NCBI GenBank assembly: GCA_964572745.1 | Contig: CAZNFT010000003.1 | Coordinates: forward strand, 1-64,000 | Direction: 5' to 3' | Length of the DNA: 64,000 nt | From: M50B103 sp041667565 | Lineage (GTDB): Bacteria > Fidelibacterota > Fidelibacteria > Fidelibacterales > Fidelibacteraceae | Part shown: in pieces, positions 56,400-64,000 of the stretch | Layout: every line of letters begins with the position of its first letter | How positions within the stretch are numbered: position 1 is the stretch's first letter | Notes under the pieces: generated by a model | What the model saw: the letters and a program-made list of their open reading frames with translations, nothing else | Databases searched by the model: none | Told to the model about the DNA's origin: nothing | Program-made: the position numbers and the translations under genes

Positions 56400-58742
56400 T
56401 TAGGATCGCAATGTCACTAAAGTAACTCCCACACCACCGTGTTCGGGATCGGCAAATGTATAAGATTTAACGCGTTTGTCAGTAGAGAGCTGGTCATGAA
56501 TGACTTTCTGTAAGATGCCACCGCCGGTTCCATGTAGGATCTCAATGGATGAAAGTCCATAAAGGACAGCATTATCTATAAATTTATCGCACTCGTTTAT
56601 GGCGGCTTCGGCGCGCTTTCCGCGTAGGTCTAAGTGGTAGGAAGAACCACTGCTTGTGTGTGAGACCATCGTGGAAATACGCTGTTTATGTTTTCGCGCG
56701 GGCTCAAGCCAGTCAGCCTGTAATCTTAAACGAGATCCATCAACATCCAGCCAGATCTTTTTTGTTTTGTGATTGATCTCAAGAATTTTACCATTTTGTC
56801 CCATGGTTGGAATATAGACTTCGAGACCTTCGCTCAGGTCTTTCATTTTTAGGGATTTTGTTGGTACTTCAACTGTGATTTCGCGTTTTTCTTCGACGAT
56901 TTTTTGGGTTTTATTGAATATGCTTTGAGCTTCGCGAATAGCATTCTTGCCGGCTTGCTGTTCTTTGATCTGGCGAATACTGGACTCGAGTTCCTTGCGC
57001 ATGCCAGCGATCATGCTTTCGGCGCGTTTGACTGCTTCTTTTTCTGCTTTTTTGTATTTATGGTCAATATCCTTCCGTTTGTCGTCGATGTATTTGAGTT
57101 TTTCTTTGTATTCTTTTTCTTTGGCCTTGGCTTCTTTTAACTGAATATCATAACGGGATATCTTGCGCTGAAGATCAATGATCAAACGTTCAAGTTTTTC
57201 GCGCTGATGCCCCACGCGGGCTTTTGCATGTTTAATGACACGCTCGTCAAGCTTATAACGGTTTGCAATTTCAATGGCATAAGATGAGCCGGGTATGCCA
57301 AGAATAAACTCGTAACTAGGAATGAGATCACGGTCATTGAATTTCATACTGGCGTTTTCAAAGAGGGGAGAATCAAAGGCCAGAGTTTTTAAGGAACCGT
57401 GATGAGTAGTAGCAATCACTGTTGTGCCGCGTTCGCTGAGAATCTTAAGAATACCTTCTGCCAGCGCAGCTCCTTCATCGGGATCCGTACCTGTGCCAAG
57501 TTCGTCAATAAGTACCAGACTTTTGTTTGTAGCATTTTCGACAATATGTTTTAGCGATAGAATATGTGAGGAAAAAGTGGAGAGGCCACCGTCAATGGAT
57601 TGTCCGTCTCCAATATCGACAAAAATTTTATCATATTCAGGTAAGACCGAATTTGCCTGAAGGGGTAAAAGAAATCCCGCTTGATTCATCACAGCAAGAA
57701 GTCCGATGGTTTTAAGGGTAACTGTTTTACCGCCGGCATTGGGACCGGTAATAATGATGCCGCATTTATCCTTGGGCAAATGAAGATTAAGCGGAACGGG
57801 TTCTGTAGAAAAATTCAGTTCCAGATTACGTCCGTTTACAATGCGCAGCTGATTGCCTTCTTCATCAGGTTTATCCAGTTCATAATCCAAAGCAAGGCGA
57901 GCATGTGCATAGATCATATCCACTTGTTCAAGAATATCTACACAAAGTTCGACCGAAGGCAAATATTCCCGGAGTTGTTCGCTTGCCTCCAGAAGTATGC
58001 GTCTCACTTCCTGGTGTTCTTCGTGTTTTGCCTGATAAAGGTCATTGTTCATTTCTACAATGACGATGGGTTCAACATAAACCGTTTGCCCCGTCTGAGA
58101 TTGATCATGAATAATCCCGGGCGCTTTTGATCGGCGTGATGCACGAATAGGGATGACCTGTCTGCCATTCCTGAACGCGACGACATCTTCGGATGCAATG
58201 GACTCACTCAGCCATTCTGAAGCGATCTGCGATACTTTAGTGCGAATGCGAGTATCTAATCGTAATATGTGTTTGCGCAGGCGTCGGAGCTCCGAAGAGG
58301 CATTATCTGCGATTTTTCTGTCGTCATCAAAGATGGAAAAAATAGTTTTTTCCAGATCCCGGAGATCAGGATTATAAGAGTGGCTGAGTTTTTTTAATTC
58401 AGAGTATTTATTGTCGCGTTGATGAAAATAAGCGGAGACCCGACGAGCGTGCTGCATGATCTCGGCTAAAGCAAAGAGCTCAGATTCATTGAGAGCATTT
58501 CCTCTTATACGGGCTTTTGAGAGAATTTCATTCTGTTTTGGAAAACCCAATAAGGGAAGTGCCGTATCTAAAGCAAGCAGGTCTCTCATTTCGAGATGTT
58601 GTTGCTGTTTTTTAAGATAAATGTGTCGGGGCTGAAAAGATCTAAGATCTAAAGCGAGCTCACGATTTGCTTCACAATGGGTATAAGTAGCCAGTTTTTT
58701 TCTGACTGTATTAAAGCCGAGTTGTTGGTATAATTTGTTCAT
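56400..58742 (-). CDS. mutS2: MutS2-family ATPase with Smr domain
   Basis: MutS-like ATPase that lacks the mismatch-recognition domain and acts on collided ribosomes and/or branched DNA. It is 780 residues. The MutS core and lever region are at the N-terminus; the ATPase has Walker A GPNAGGKT (Lys339), a SLVLIDELGTGTDPDEG Walker B and a TTHHGSLK motif. A long coiled coil (about 505-620) follows, then a KOW-like segment. The C-terminal Smr domain (about 700-780) has LDLRGKRAEAAI and the HGTGGG motif. RBS GAGGGA lies before the ATG. priA lies upstream on the same strand, 170 bp away. Confidence 0.96.
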   Translation of the reverse strand: MNKLYQQLGFNTVRKKLATYTHCEANRELALDLRSFQPRHIYLKKQQQHLEMRDLLALDTALPLLGFPKQNEILSKARIRGNALNESELFALAEIMQHARRVSAYFHQRDNKYSELKKLSHSYNPDLRDLEKTIFSIFDDDRKIADNASSELRRLRKHILRLDTRIRTKVSQIASEWLSESIASEDVVAFRNGRQVIPIRASRRSKAPGIIHDQSQTGQTVYVEPIVIVEMNNDLYQAKHEEHQEVRRILLEASEQLREYLPSVELCVDILEQVDMIYAHARLALDYELDKPDEEGNQLRIVNGRNLELNFSTEPVPLNLHLPKDKCGIIITGPNAGGKTVTLKTIGLLAVMNQAGFLLPLQANSVLPEYDKIFVDIGDGQSIDGGLSTFSSHILSLKHIVENATNKSLVLIDELGTGTDPDEGAALAEGILKILSERGTTVIATTHHGSLKTLAFDSPLFENASMKFNDRDLIPSYEFILGIPGSSYAIEIANRYKLDERVIKHAKARVGHQREKLERLIIDLQRKISRYDIQLKEAKAKEKEYKEKLKYIDDKRKDIDHKYKKAEKEAVKRAESMIAGMRKELESSIRQIKEQQAGKNAIREAQSIFNKTQKIVEEKREITVEVPTKSLKMKDLSEGLEVYIPTMGQNGKILEINHKTKKIWLDVDGSRLRLQADWLEPARKHKQRISTMVSHTSSGSSYHLDLRGKRAEAAINECDKFIDNAVLYGLSSIEILHGTGGGILQKVIHDQLSTDKRVKSYTFADPEHGGVGVTLVTLRS

Positions 58743-58870
58743 GTTGTAAATCCCTCGAATCTATAATCATGGGTTCAGGATGACGGTAAATCGTAGGCTA
58801 AAATCAAAGCTTATTGAATTCGCTTAAACTAAATAGCATTAGCGGACTCCATAGCCAAGCCATCTTGTAT

Positions 58871-58909
58871 ATCCTGTAATCCTGTCAAAAAATATTCTGT
58901 CAAAATTTC
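58871..58909 (+). repeat. Dispersed intergenic repeat, copy B
   Basis: Starts ATCCTGTAATCCTGTC and ends TATTCTGTCAAAATTT, with CTGTCAAAA present twice. It aligns with copy A near 56034 in inverted orientation. It stands three bases beyond the priA stop codon, so it would be in the 3' untranslated part of priA mRNA. Confidence 0.6.
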
Positions 58910-58912
58910 GTC

Positions 58913-61279
58913 TTACATCAATGAAACCGGATCTCTATTAATAAGGATCTTGAGGTATTTTTCTTCTTGTTTAAAGTTTTTAACGACATGTTGTAAAATG
59001 CTGGCAGTTTTATTGCCATTAAGATCTTGTTTTCTGTCTGCTTTGATCAGAATTTGCCAGCGCGTTATCTCTTTAACTTTTTCAATGGCCGCGGGAGCTG
59101 GTCCAACACAATTGCAGGCAGGCATGTTTTTTAATAATCGTCGCTGTAAGCGAAATGATGCAGCTTCGACTTCCCGGGCATTTTTTCCGCTTACGCGAAT
59201 GAGAAATAATCTGCTGAATGGAGGATAATTCAATTCGCGCCGTTGAAATAATTCCAGATTATAAAAAGCTCTTAATTCAAGTTTTGCGGCCATTTGGATC
59301 ACAGGTTCTTCGGGTGAAAAAGTCTGAATATAAACTTCTCCGGGATAAATAGAACGTCCGGCTCGCCCGCTGACCTGATAGATCAATTGAAACAATCTTT
59401 CATTGGCGCGGTGGTCGGGAATACCCATGCCTGTATCGGCATTAATTATGCCAACGAGTGTAACATTGGGGAAATCAAGTCCCTTGGCAATCATCTGGGT
59501 GCCAAGTAATATATTCTGCTTGCCTTCCTCAAAGTCGTTAAGAATACGAGCATGCGCATGTTTTGTTCGGGTTGTATCCATATCCATGCGTGCAATTTTT
59601 GCATCGGGGAAATAAGCTGAAAGTTCTTCTTCGATTTTTTGAGTGCCATGCCCCATGGCTTCTAAGGTTTCAGTCTTGCAATGTTTACAGATGCGTGTTT
59701 TAGGAAAACTAGCGTTGCAAACATGGCAGACAAGTTTATCCAGTCTTTTATGGTAGGTCAGTGCAACACTACAACTGGGACATTGGTGGATCTGCTGGCA
59801 TTCGCTACAGACAAGAACAGTGTTATAGCCGCGCCTGTTCTGTAGAATAATTGCCTGTTTGCCATTGTCTAGAGTTTTCTTAATACCATCAAGAAGTTCC
59901 TTGCTAAAAAGTCCCTGTCGAGGAGCTTCCAGCATATCAACGAGGTGAACTTTTGGGAGCTTAGCATTGGCAAAACGGTTTTTTAATTCCAGTCTATCGT
60001 ATTTATGTAGAGCAGATAAATAATAACTTTCCAAGCTAGGTGTTGCCGATCCAAGAACGACCGGTATGCCTAAGATATGAGCGTACATAACAGCAGCATC
60101 TCTGGCGTGATAGCGTGGAGCCGGTTCTTCTTGCTTGTAGGATGATTCTTGTTCTTCATCCACAACAATGAGTCCGATGTTTTTTAAAGGAGCCAATAAG
60201 GCAGAACGAGCACCTACAATTACATGGATAGCCCCTTTCTGGATCTGAGTCCAAGTCCACAACCTTTCGGCATCGCTCATTTTACTATGCCAAATAGCGA
60301 CCTTTTCACCAAAGGTGGATCTGAATCTTGCAGCGATCTGGGGAGTAATTGCAATTTCAGGCACCAGGATAAGCACTCTCTTTTTTATGGCCAGTTGTTT
60401 TTTTGCCAGTTCAATATAGATCTCGGTTTTACCACTGCCGGTTACCCCGTGCAGTAATACGGGATAAAAGCGATCGAACTTTTTTTCAATGGCAGAAATA
60501 ACATTTTTTTGTTCAGCTGATAATTTAACATCTCTAAAACGTTCTTTGACAAGATTTTCGAAAGGATCAGCAGGGACTTCCATTTCGCATTCTTCCAGGA
60601 CTCCGATCTCGATCAGTTTTTTTATCGGGTAGGGAGAACACTGCAATTTTTTTCTGATCACTCCTTGTTCCTCCATGGGTTTGTCCAATGAAGAAAGCAA
60701 GTTGACGACATCTTCTTGACGCTTGGTCAGTTTTACATTTGGATTGATCAGCTTAACGGCTTTAACTCGACGAGCTTCTTTCGCTTTTGGAAAAATATTA
60801 TCTATGTACAGTGCATTTGAACGGATTCCCTCATGAAGTTCTTTTTGTCTCGCTTCACTTAGCTTAAGAAAAGCCATCATCGATAAACCCCCGGCAGGAA
60901 TTTCCGGCCAATTTACAGTATCTTCATCTTCATGAACGAAACAATATTGAGTTTTTTTAAAGCCGGCTTCCGAAGGATGAGCGGCGCGACAACAAATACC
61001 AATGGGAGCCAGATAATAATCAGACATCCAGATAATTAGTTTGATCAACTCTTCAGTAAAAATTGGACTTGTATCAAGAATTTCTGAAATGGATTTCAGC
61101 TTATAAGCAGATTTAGAGGGTAAAACATCAAAAATATCAAGGCAATAGCCAAGCTGAGCCCGCGAACCGAAGGAAGCCTTTACACGCATACCAGGTTTTA
61201 ATTTTTGTGCTAATTCGTCTGGTACTTTGTAAGTATATGTCTGATAAACCTCTTGAGGAAAAGCTAAACTACAATACAT
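58913..61279 (-). CDS. priA: Primosomal replication restart helicase PriA
   Basis: A 3'-5' superfamily 2 helicase that reloads the replisome at stalled forks. It is 788 residues. N-terminal DNA-binding domain (MYCSLAFPQEVYQTYTYKVP), Walker A HGVTGSGKTEIY with Lys284, and the Walker B region LIVVDEEQESSYKQ, where the usual DEEH is DEEQ (Gln377). Then GSATPSLESYY and eight zinc-binding cysteines in CSECQQIHQCPSC and CHVCNASFPKTRICKHC. Motif V/VI regions LLGTQMIAKGLDFPNV and QVSGRAGR are present. It is divergent from trpR, with a 204-base shared upstream region. Confidence 0.96.
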   Translation of the reverse strand: MYCSLAFPQEVYQTYTYKVPDELAQKLKPGMRVKASFGSRAQLGYCLDIFDVLPSKSAYKLKSISEILDTSPIFTEELIKLIIWMSDYYLAPIGICCRAAHPSEAGFKKTQYCFVHEDEDTVNWPEIPAGGLSMMAFLKLSEARQKELHEGIRSNALYIDNIFPKAKEARRVKAVKLINPNVKLTKRQEDVVNLLSSLDKPMEEQGVIRKKLQCSPYPIKKLIEIGVLEECEMEVPADPFENLVKERFRDVKLSAEQKNVISAIEKKFDRFYPVLLHGVTGSGKTEIYIELAKKQLAIKKRVLILVPEIAITPQIAARFRSTFGEKVAIWHSKMSDAERLWTWTQIQKGAIHVIVGARSALLAPLKNIGLIVVDEEQESSYKQEEPAPRYHARDAAVMYAHILGIPVVLGSATPSLESYYLSALHKYDRLELKNRFANAKLPKVHLVDMLEAPRQGLFSKELLDGIKKTLDNGKQAIILQNRRGYNTVLVCSECQQIHQCPSCSVALTYHKRLDKLVCHVCNASFPKTRICKHCKTETLEAMGHGTQKIEEELSAYFPDAKIARMDMDTTRTKHAHARILNDFEEGKQNILLGTQMIAKGLDFPNVTLVGIINADTGMGIPDHRANERLFQLIYQVSGRAGRSIYPGEVYIQTFSPEEPVIQMAAKLELRAFYNLELFQRRELNYPPFSRLFLIRVSGKNAREVEAASFRLQRRLLKNMPACNCVGPAPAAIEKVKEITRWQILIKADRKQDLNGNKTASILQHVVKNFKQEEKYLKILINRDPVSLM

Positions 61280-61333
61280 TTCTAAATTTAGCTTTATTGC
61301 GGGTGCTTAACAATAGAAAACACCCACTATCAT

Positions 61334-61359
61334 AAAAAGGTGATAGGAGTCACATTTTT
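61334..61359. promoter_or_regulatory. CRP-like palindromic operator between priA and trpR
   Basis: Ten-base arms AAAAAGGTGA and TCACATTTTT match as inverted repeats at nine positions around TAGGAG. The core GGTGA-N6-TCACA differs from the CRP consensus by one base. It is 55 bases from the priA start and 125 from the trpR start. It has the same architecture as the site at 36476. Confidence 0.5.
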
Positions 61360-61413
61360 TCTTGAGCTTTAAAAAACACAAGCGTATTCAATTAGGAAAA
61401 TGTTTCTTCAGAA

Positions 61414-61459
61414 AGTAACAAAAATGTTTGCATGATTAAAATTTTATTATTATGTTACT
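61414..61459 (+). promoter_or_regulatory. Candidate trpR-trpB promoter within an inverted repeat
   Basis: TTGCAT (61428-61433) and TATGTT (61451-61456) are exactly 17 bp apart and 28 bases before trpR. The inverted pair AGTAAC (61414-61419) and GTTACT (61454-61459) brackets the promoter and could be an operator. The E. coli trp operator (with CTAG half-sites) is not present. Confidence 0.4.
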
Positions 61460-61483
61460 CCCTGTAGAAACAACGAGGATTTA

Positions 61484-61759
61484 ATGACAGGATATAAAGA
61501 ATTAGCAAAGGTGTTTTCAGAGATCGAAAACGAAAAAGATATGGAATGTTTCCTGAAGGAAATTCTCACTGAAAGTGAATTAGATGCTGTAGTATTCCGA
61601 TGGCGCCTGATGGAGGACCTTTACCGGGGCGAAACACAGCGGAATATTGCCGAAAAACATGGTATTTCCCTGTGCAAGATCACAAGAGGATCTAAGATAT
61701 TAAAAGATGAAAAATCTATCAGTTTAAAATTATTGAAAAGAATGGAGAGAATTAAGTGA
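61484..61759 (+). CDS. trpR: TrpR-family repressor
   Basis: A 91-residue DNA-binding protein of the TrpR superfamily, presumably a tryptophan-dependent repressor. The order FLKEILTESELDAVVFRWRL, then MEDLYRGETQRNIAEKHG and the recognition helix SLCKITRGSKILKD matches TrpR; the ITRGS motif with its Arg-Gly pair (corepressor site) is intact. The stop overlaps the trpB start (GTGA), so the two are coupled, and the repressor probably controls its own operon. The relative YerC/YecD, which lacks tryptophan context, is less likely because of trpB. Confidence 0.87.
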   Translation: MTGYKELAKVFSEIENEKDMECFLKEILTESELDAVVFRWRLMEDLYRGETQRNIAEKHGISLCKITRGSKILKDEKSISLKLLKRMERIK

Positions 61760-62961
61760 ATAATTTAAGAGAAATGCCAGATGCACAAGGGAATTTTGGA
61801 GAATACGGCGGGGCATATATTCCAGACCAACTTGCAGATGTGATGAAAAATATTGCAGAAGAATACGAAAAAATAAAAAACACAAGTGAATTTCAAGAAG
61901 AGCTATACGACCTATATACTCATTATGTCGGGCGTCCTTCACCGATATTTCATGCGAGGTCTTTATCGAAGAAATTAGGTGGTGCTCAAATATACTTTAA
62001 ACGTGAAGACCTTAACCATACAGGTGCACATAAAATTAATCATTGTTTAGGAGAAGCACTTCTTGCAAAAGCTATGGGAAAAAAGAAAGTGATCGCAGAA
62101 ACCGGAGCGGGTCAGCATGGTGTCGCTATTGCAACAGCTGCTGCACTTCTTGATCTGGAATGCGATGTTTACATGGGGCAAGTCGATATTGAAAAAGAGT
62201 ATCCCAATGTTATTCGCATGAAAATTTTAGGAGCAAAAGTTGTTCCTGTTAAAACCGGTACACGATCACTTAAAGACGCTGTAGATGCTGCATTTATAGC
62301 ATATTTAGAAGACACGGAAACACAATTATATGCCATTGGGTCTGTTGTGGGACCTCATCCTTTTCCTATGATGGTCAGAGATTTTCAGTCCATTGTCGGG
62401 CGTGAAGCTAAAGAGCAATTCAAGGCAATGACCGGTAAAATTCCGGATACCATAATGGCCTGTGTGGGTGGCGGTTCAAATGCAATGGGCTTATTTTCAG
62501 AATTTCTTAAGGATGATGTCGAAATTATTGGCGTTGAACCCGCGGGTTTAAGTTTTAAGGTAGGTGAACATGCTGCGTCTATAACCATGGGTAAACCAGG
62601 TATTCTTCACGGTTTTAAATCCTATTTAATTCAGGATGAAAATGGTGAAGCAGCTCCTGCTTACTCTGTGGCATCGGGTTTAGATTATCCTGCGGTGGGA
62701 CCACAACATAGTTATTTAAGAGATATTAAAAGAGTACAATATGTCACGGCAAATGACAAGGAAGCAATAGATGCCTTTTTTGAAATATCACGAGTGGAGG
62801 GGATTATTCCTGCTCTTGAAAGTGCACATGCCATTGCTTATGCCATGAAACTAGCTCCGACCTTAGCCAAAGATCATAACATTTTGGTCAATCTTTCCGG
62901 TAGAGGAGACAAAGATATTGATTTTGTCATCAATACGTATGGAAAATACTATGGTCTATAA
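61756..62961 (+). CDS. trpB: Tryptophan synthase beta chain
   Basis: PLP enzyme that joins indole and L-serine to tryptophan. It is 401 residues, of the TrpB1 type that pairs with TrpA. The PLP lysine is Lys93 in HTGAHKINHCLGEALLA, followed by AETGAGQHGVAIATAAAL, the phosphate-binding ACVGGGSNAMGLF, and the closing LVNLSGRGDKDID. The start is GTG within the trpR stop. No trpA or other trp gene follows: a terminator and a convergent gene come next. The cell may therefore salvage indole, or keep its remaining trp genes elsewhere. Confidence 0.97.
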   Translation: MNNLREMPDAQGNFGEYGGAYIPDQLADVMKNIAEEYEKIKNTSEFQEELYDLYTHYVGRPSPIFHARSLSKKLGGAQIYFKREDLNHTGAHKINHCLGEALLAKAMGKKKVIAETGAGQHGVAIATAAALLDLECDVYMGQVDIEKEYPNVIRMKILGAKVVPVKTGTRSLKDAVDAAFIAYLEDTETQLYAIGSVVGPHPFPMMVRDFQSIVGREAKEQFKAMTGKIPDTIMACVGGGSNAMGLFSEFLKDDVEIIGVEPAGLSFKVGEHAASITMGKPGILHGFKSYLIQDENGEAAPAYSVASGLDYPAVGPQHSYLRDIKRVQYVTANDKEAIDAFFEISRVEGIIPALESAHAIAYAMKLAPTLAKDHNILVNLSGRGDKDIDFVINTYGKYYGL

Positions 62962-62980
62962 TAAATAGTGCAGTATCTTA

Positions 62981-63010
62981 AAAGAGGATGCCTTGGCATC
63001 CTCTTTGATT
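62981..63010. terminator. Bidirectional rho-independent terminator between trpB and the sensor kinase
   Basis: AAAGAGGATGCC and GGCATCCTCTTT form a perfect 12-bp stem with a TT turn. A- and T-rich flanks allow it to serve the two convergent genes. Confidence 0.85.
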
Positions 63011-63011
63011 G

Positions 63012-64000
63012 TTAAGAAAATAATTGCGCTAAAAGCGTTTTTAGTTCATTTTCCTGTATAGGTTTAGTTATATGTCCATCAAAACCGCTTTGAATGATCT
63101 TTTCATGGTCATCGTCAAAAGCATAGGCGGTTTGTGCAATAATTATAATGTTTTTATTAAATTCACGAATTATTTTTGTCGCTTCAAAGCCATCCATAAG
63201 AGGCATTTTAAGATCCATTAGAATTAAATCCAGATCTTTATTTTCCTTGCAGAGCTTTACAGCTTCTTCTCCATTTTTTGCATGAATTATATTCTGCGAA
63301 AAGTTTCTCATAATAATATCAAGAAATAAAAGTGAAGGTTCATCATCTTCAACGATCATGATATTTAAATGATGCAGATTCTTGGACTGAGAAGAGGGTG
63401 TCGTATGTGCATTATGATCCAGTTGACCTCCTTGTGTAAGGGGAAGATCAAAATAAAAACGCGAACCTTTTCCCAGCTCGGAATTTAGCTTTAATTCGCC
63501 TCCCATTAATTCCACATAGGCTTTGCAGATAGAAAGACCAAGACCAGCCCCTTCATAAGGTTTTGATATTTTATTATCAGCCTGGACAAAGCGTGAAAAA
63601 ATATTTTTATATTTTTCTTTAGCTATGCCAATGCCTGTATCTTCAACAAAGAATTGCAAAAATTTTGATTGTTGTTGACAGCCAAAAGTAATGTGACCTG
63701 TTTTGGTGAACTTGATCGCGTTTTTAATAAGATTAGTCAGAACTGCTTCTAATTTATCTTTATCGCCAAACAAGAAAGTATTTTTTTCACATATTTTATT
63801 GAGTTTAAGATTTTTTTCTTGGCACTCAGGTAAAAAGAACTTTTCGAGGTAGTTTAACACTTTATTTACACTGAAAGGTGAATTGTAGATCTTGACCTGC
63901 CCGGCTTCGATCTTTGAAATATCAATAAGGTCATTAATAAGATTCAACATTCGTTTTGAGGATCGTTCAATGATGTTTAAATATTCTTTGTGCTTTTCCC
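63012..64000 (-). CDS. Hybrid sensor histidine kinase/response regulator (5' end beyond the window)
   Basis: Only the last about 329 residues are visible; the frame stays open to the window edge (KHKEYLNIIERSSKRM before the first internal Met), so the sensor part and the phosphorylated His are outside. HisKA helix 2 (LINDLIDISKIEAGQ) is followed by the ATPase domain with N-box NLIKNAIKFT, G1 VEDTGIGIA and G2 GAGLGLSICKAYVELMGG. A receiver domain comes next (about the last 120 residues): NIMIVEDDEPS (acidic pocket), the phosphoacceptor Asp in LILMDLKMPLMDG, and the conserved Lys in ITKPIQE. The input signal is unknown. Confidence 0.93.
   Translation of the reverse strand, partial: EKHKEYLNIIERSSKRMLNLINDLIDISKIEAGQVKIYNSPFSVNKVLNYLEKFFLPECQEKNLKLNKICEKNTFLFGDKDKLEAVLTNLIKNAIKFTKTGHITFGCQQQSKFLQFFVEDTGIGIAKEKYKNIFSRFVQADNKISKPYEGAGLGLSICKAYVELMGGELKLNSELGKGSRFYFDLPLTQGGQLDHNAHTTPSSQSKNLHHLNIMIVEDDEPSLLFLDIIMRNFSQNIIHAKNGEEAVKLCKENKDLDLILMDLKMPLMDGFEATKIIREFNKNIIIIAQTAYAFDDDHEKIIQSGFDGHITKPIQENELKTLLAQLFS

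Noticed and set aside
57681..58130. 149-codon open frame antisense to mutS2
   Set aside because: It lies fully inside a well-conserved gene, and its product resembles nothing; a shadow of codon bias.
61280..61483. Canonical trp operator upstream of trpR
   Set aside because: No pair of CTAG-containing half-sites in the expected palindrome was found.

Overview
The window is AT-rich bacterial DNA from a Gram-negative organism of the FCB (Fibrobacteres-Chlorobi-Bacteroidetes) type. The evidence is a type IX secretion system (T9SS) set: a PorU-like C25 protease, two PorV/PorQ-family barrels and a 2.1-kaa SprA. There are also several secreted proteins with the C-terminal YPNPFNP sorting signature, a TonB-dependent receptor with an N-terminal carboxypeptidase-like domain, and a remnant of a Fibrobacter-type paralogous domain. 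The mix of T9SS parts with trpR, a class III nucleotidyl cyclase and CRP-like palindromes fits candidate phyla such as Cloacimonadota or Marinimicrobia, but the sequence alone does not fix the phylum. A run of exactly 100 N shows that this is a scaffolded draft assembly.

Layout. 0-14 kb: envelope and secretion cargo (TonB receptor, large surface protein, PorV-like barrel, choice-of-anchor protein, subtilisin-like protease). 14-29 kb: housekeeping (tRNA-Val, transketolase, tRNA-Thr, the rod-shape operon mreBCD-mrdA-rodA, a 24-bp tandem repeat at the assembly gap, then smpB-tyrS-tilS-hpt-ftsH-folP-cdaA). 29-36 kb: PorU/PorV-like T9SS genes continuing directly from cdaA, followed by a fibronectin-like lipoprotein and an SLBB protein. 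36-41 kb: UvrD/PcrA helicase behind a near-perfect CRP-type palindrome, HAD phosphatase, secreted EEP-family protein, RdgB. 41-49 kb: SprA translocon, an M28/glutaminyl-cyclase-like enzyme, a CBM9-like protein. 49-53.4 kb: cytosolic nucleotidyl cyclase, RmuC, and an ECF sigma/anti-sigma/two Spy-like proteins operon. 53.5-54.7 kb: a decayed insertion sequence abutting a broken gene. 54.8-61.3 kb (minus strand): flavodiiron protein, MutS2, PriA, with dispersed intergenic repeats. 61.3-63 kb: trpR-trpB, divergent from priA. The right edge cuts a hybrid sensor kinase on the minus strand.

How the genes fit together. PorU-like, PorV-like and SprA-like proteins would form the export and processing route for proteins carrying the C-terminal sorting domain, at least two of which are encoded at the left end. 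The M28 cyclase-like enzyme next to sprA fits N-terminal pyroglutamate formation on exported proteins, and two exported proteins here carry Gln right after the predicted signal-peptidase site. The cyclase at 49.2 kb and the two CRP-like palindromes (upstream of the helicase and between priA and trpR) suggest cyclic-nucleotide control. The most noteworthy items are the CRP-like sites, the T9SS/glutaminyl-cyclase linkage, the trpR-trpB unit, the decayed IS with clear terminal inverted repeats, and the tandem repeat at the gap. I found no phage, CRISPR array or defence island.
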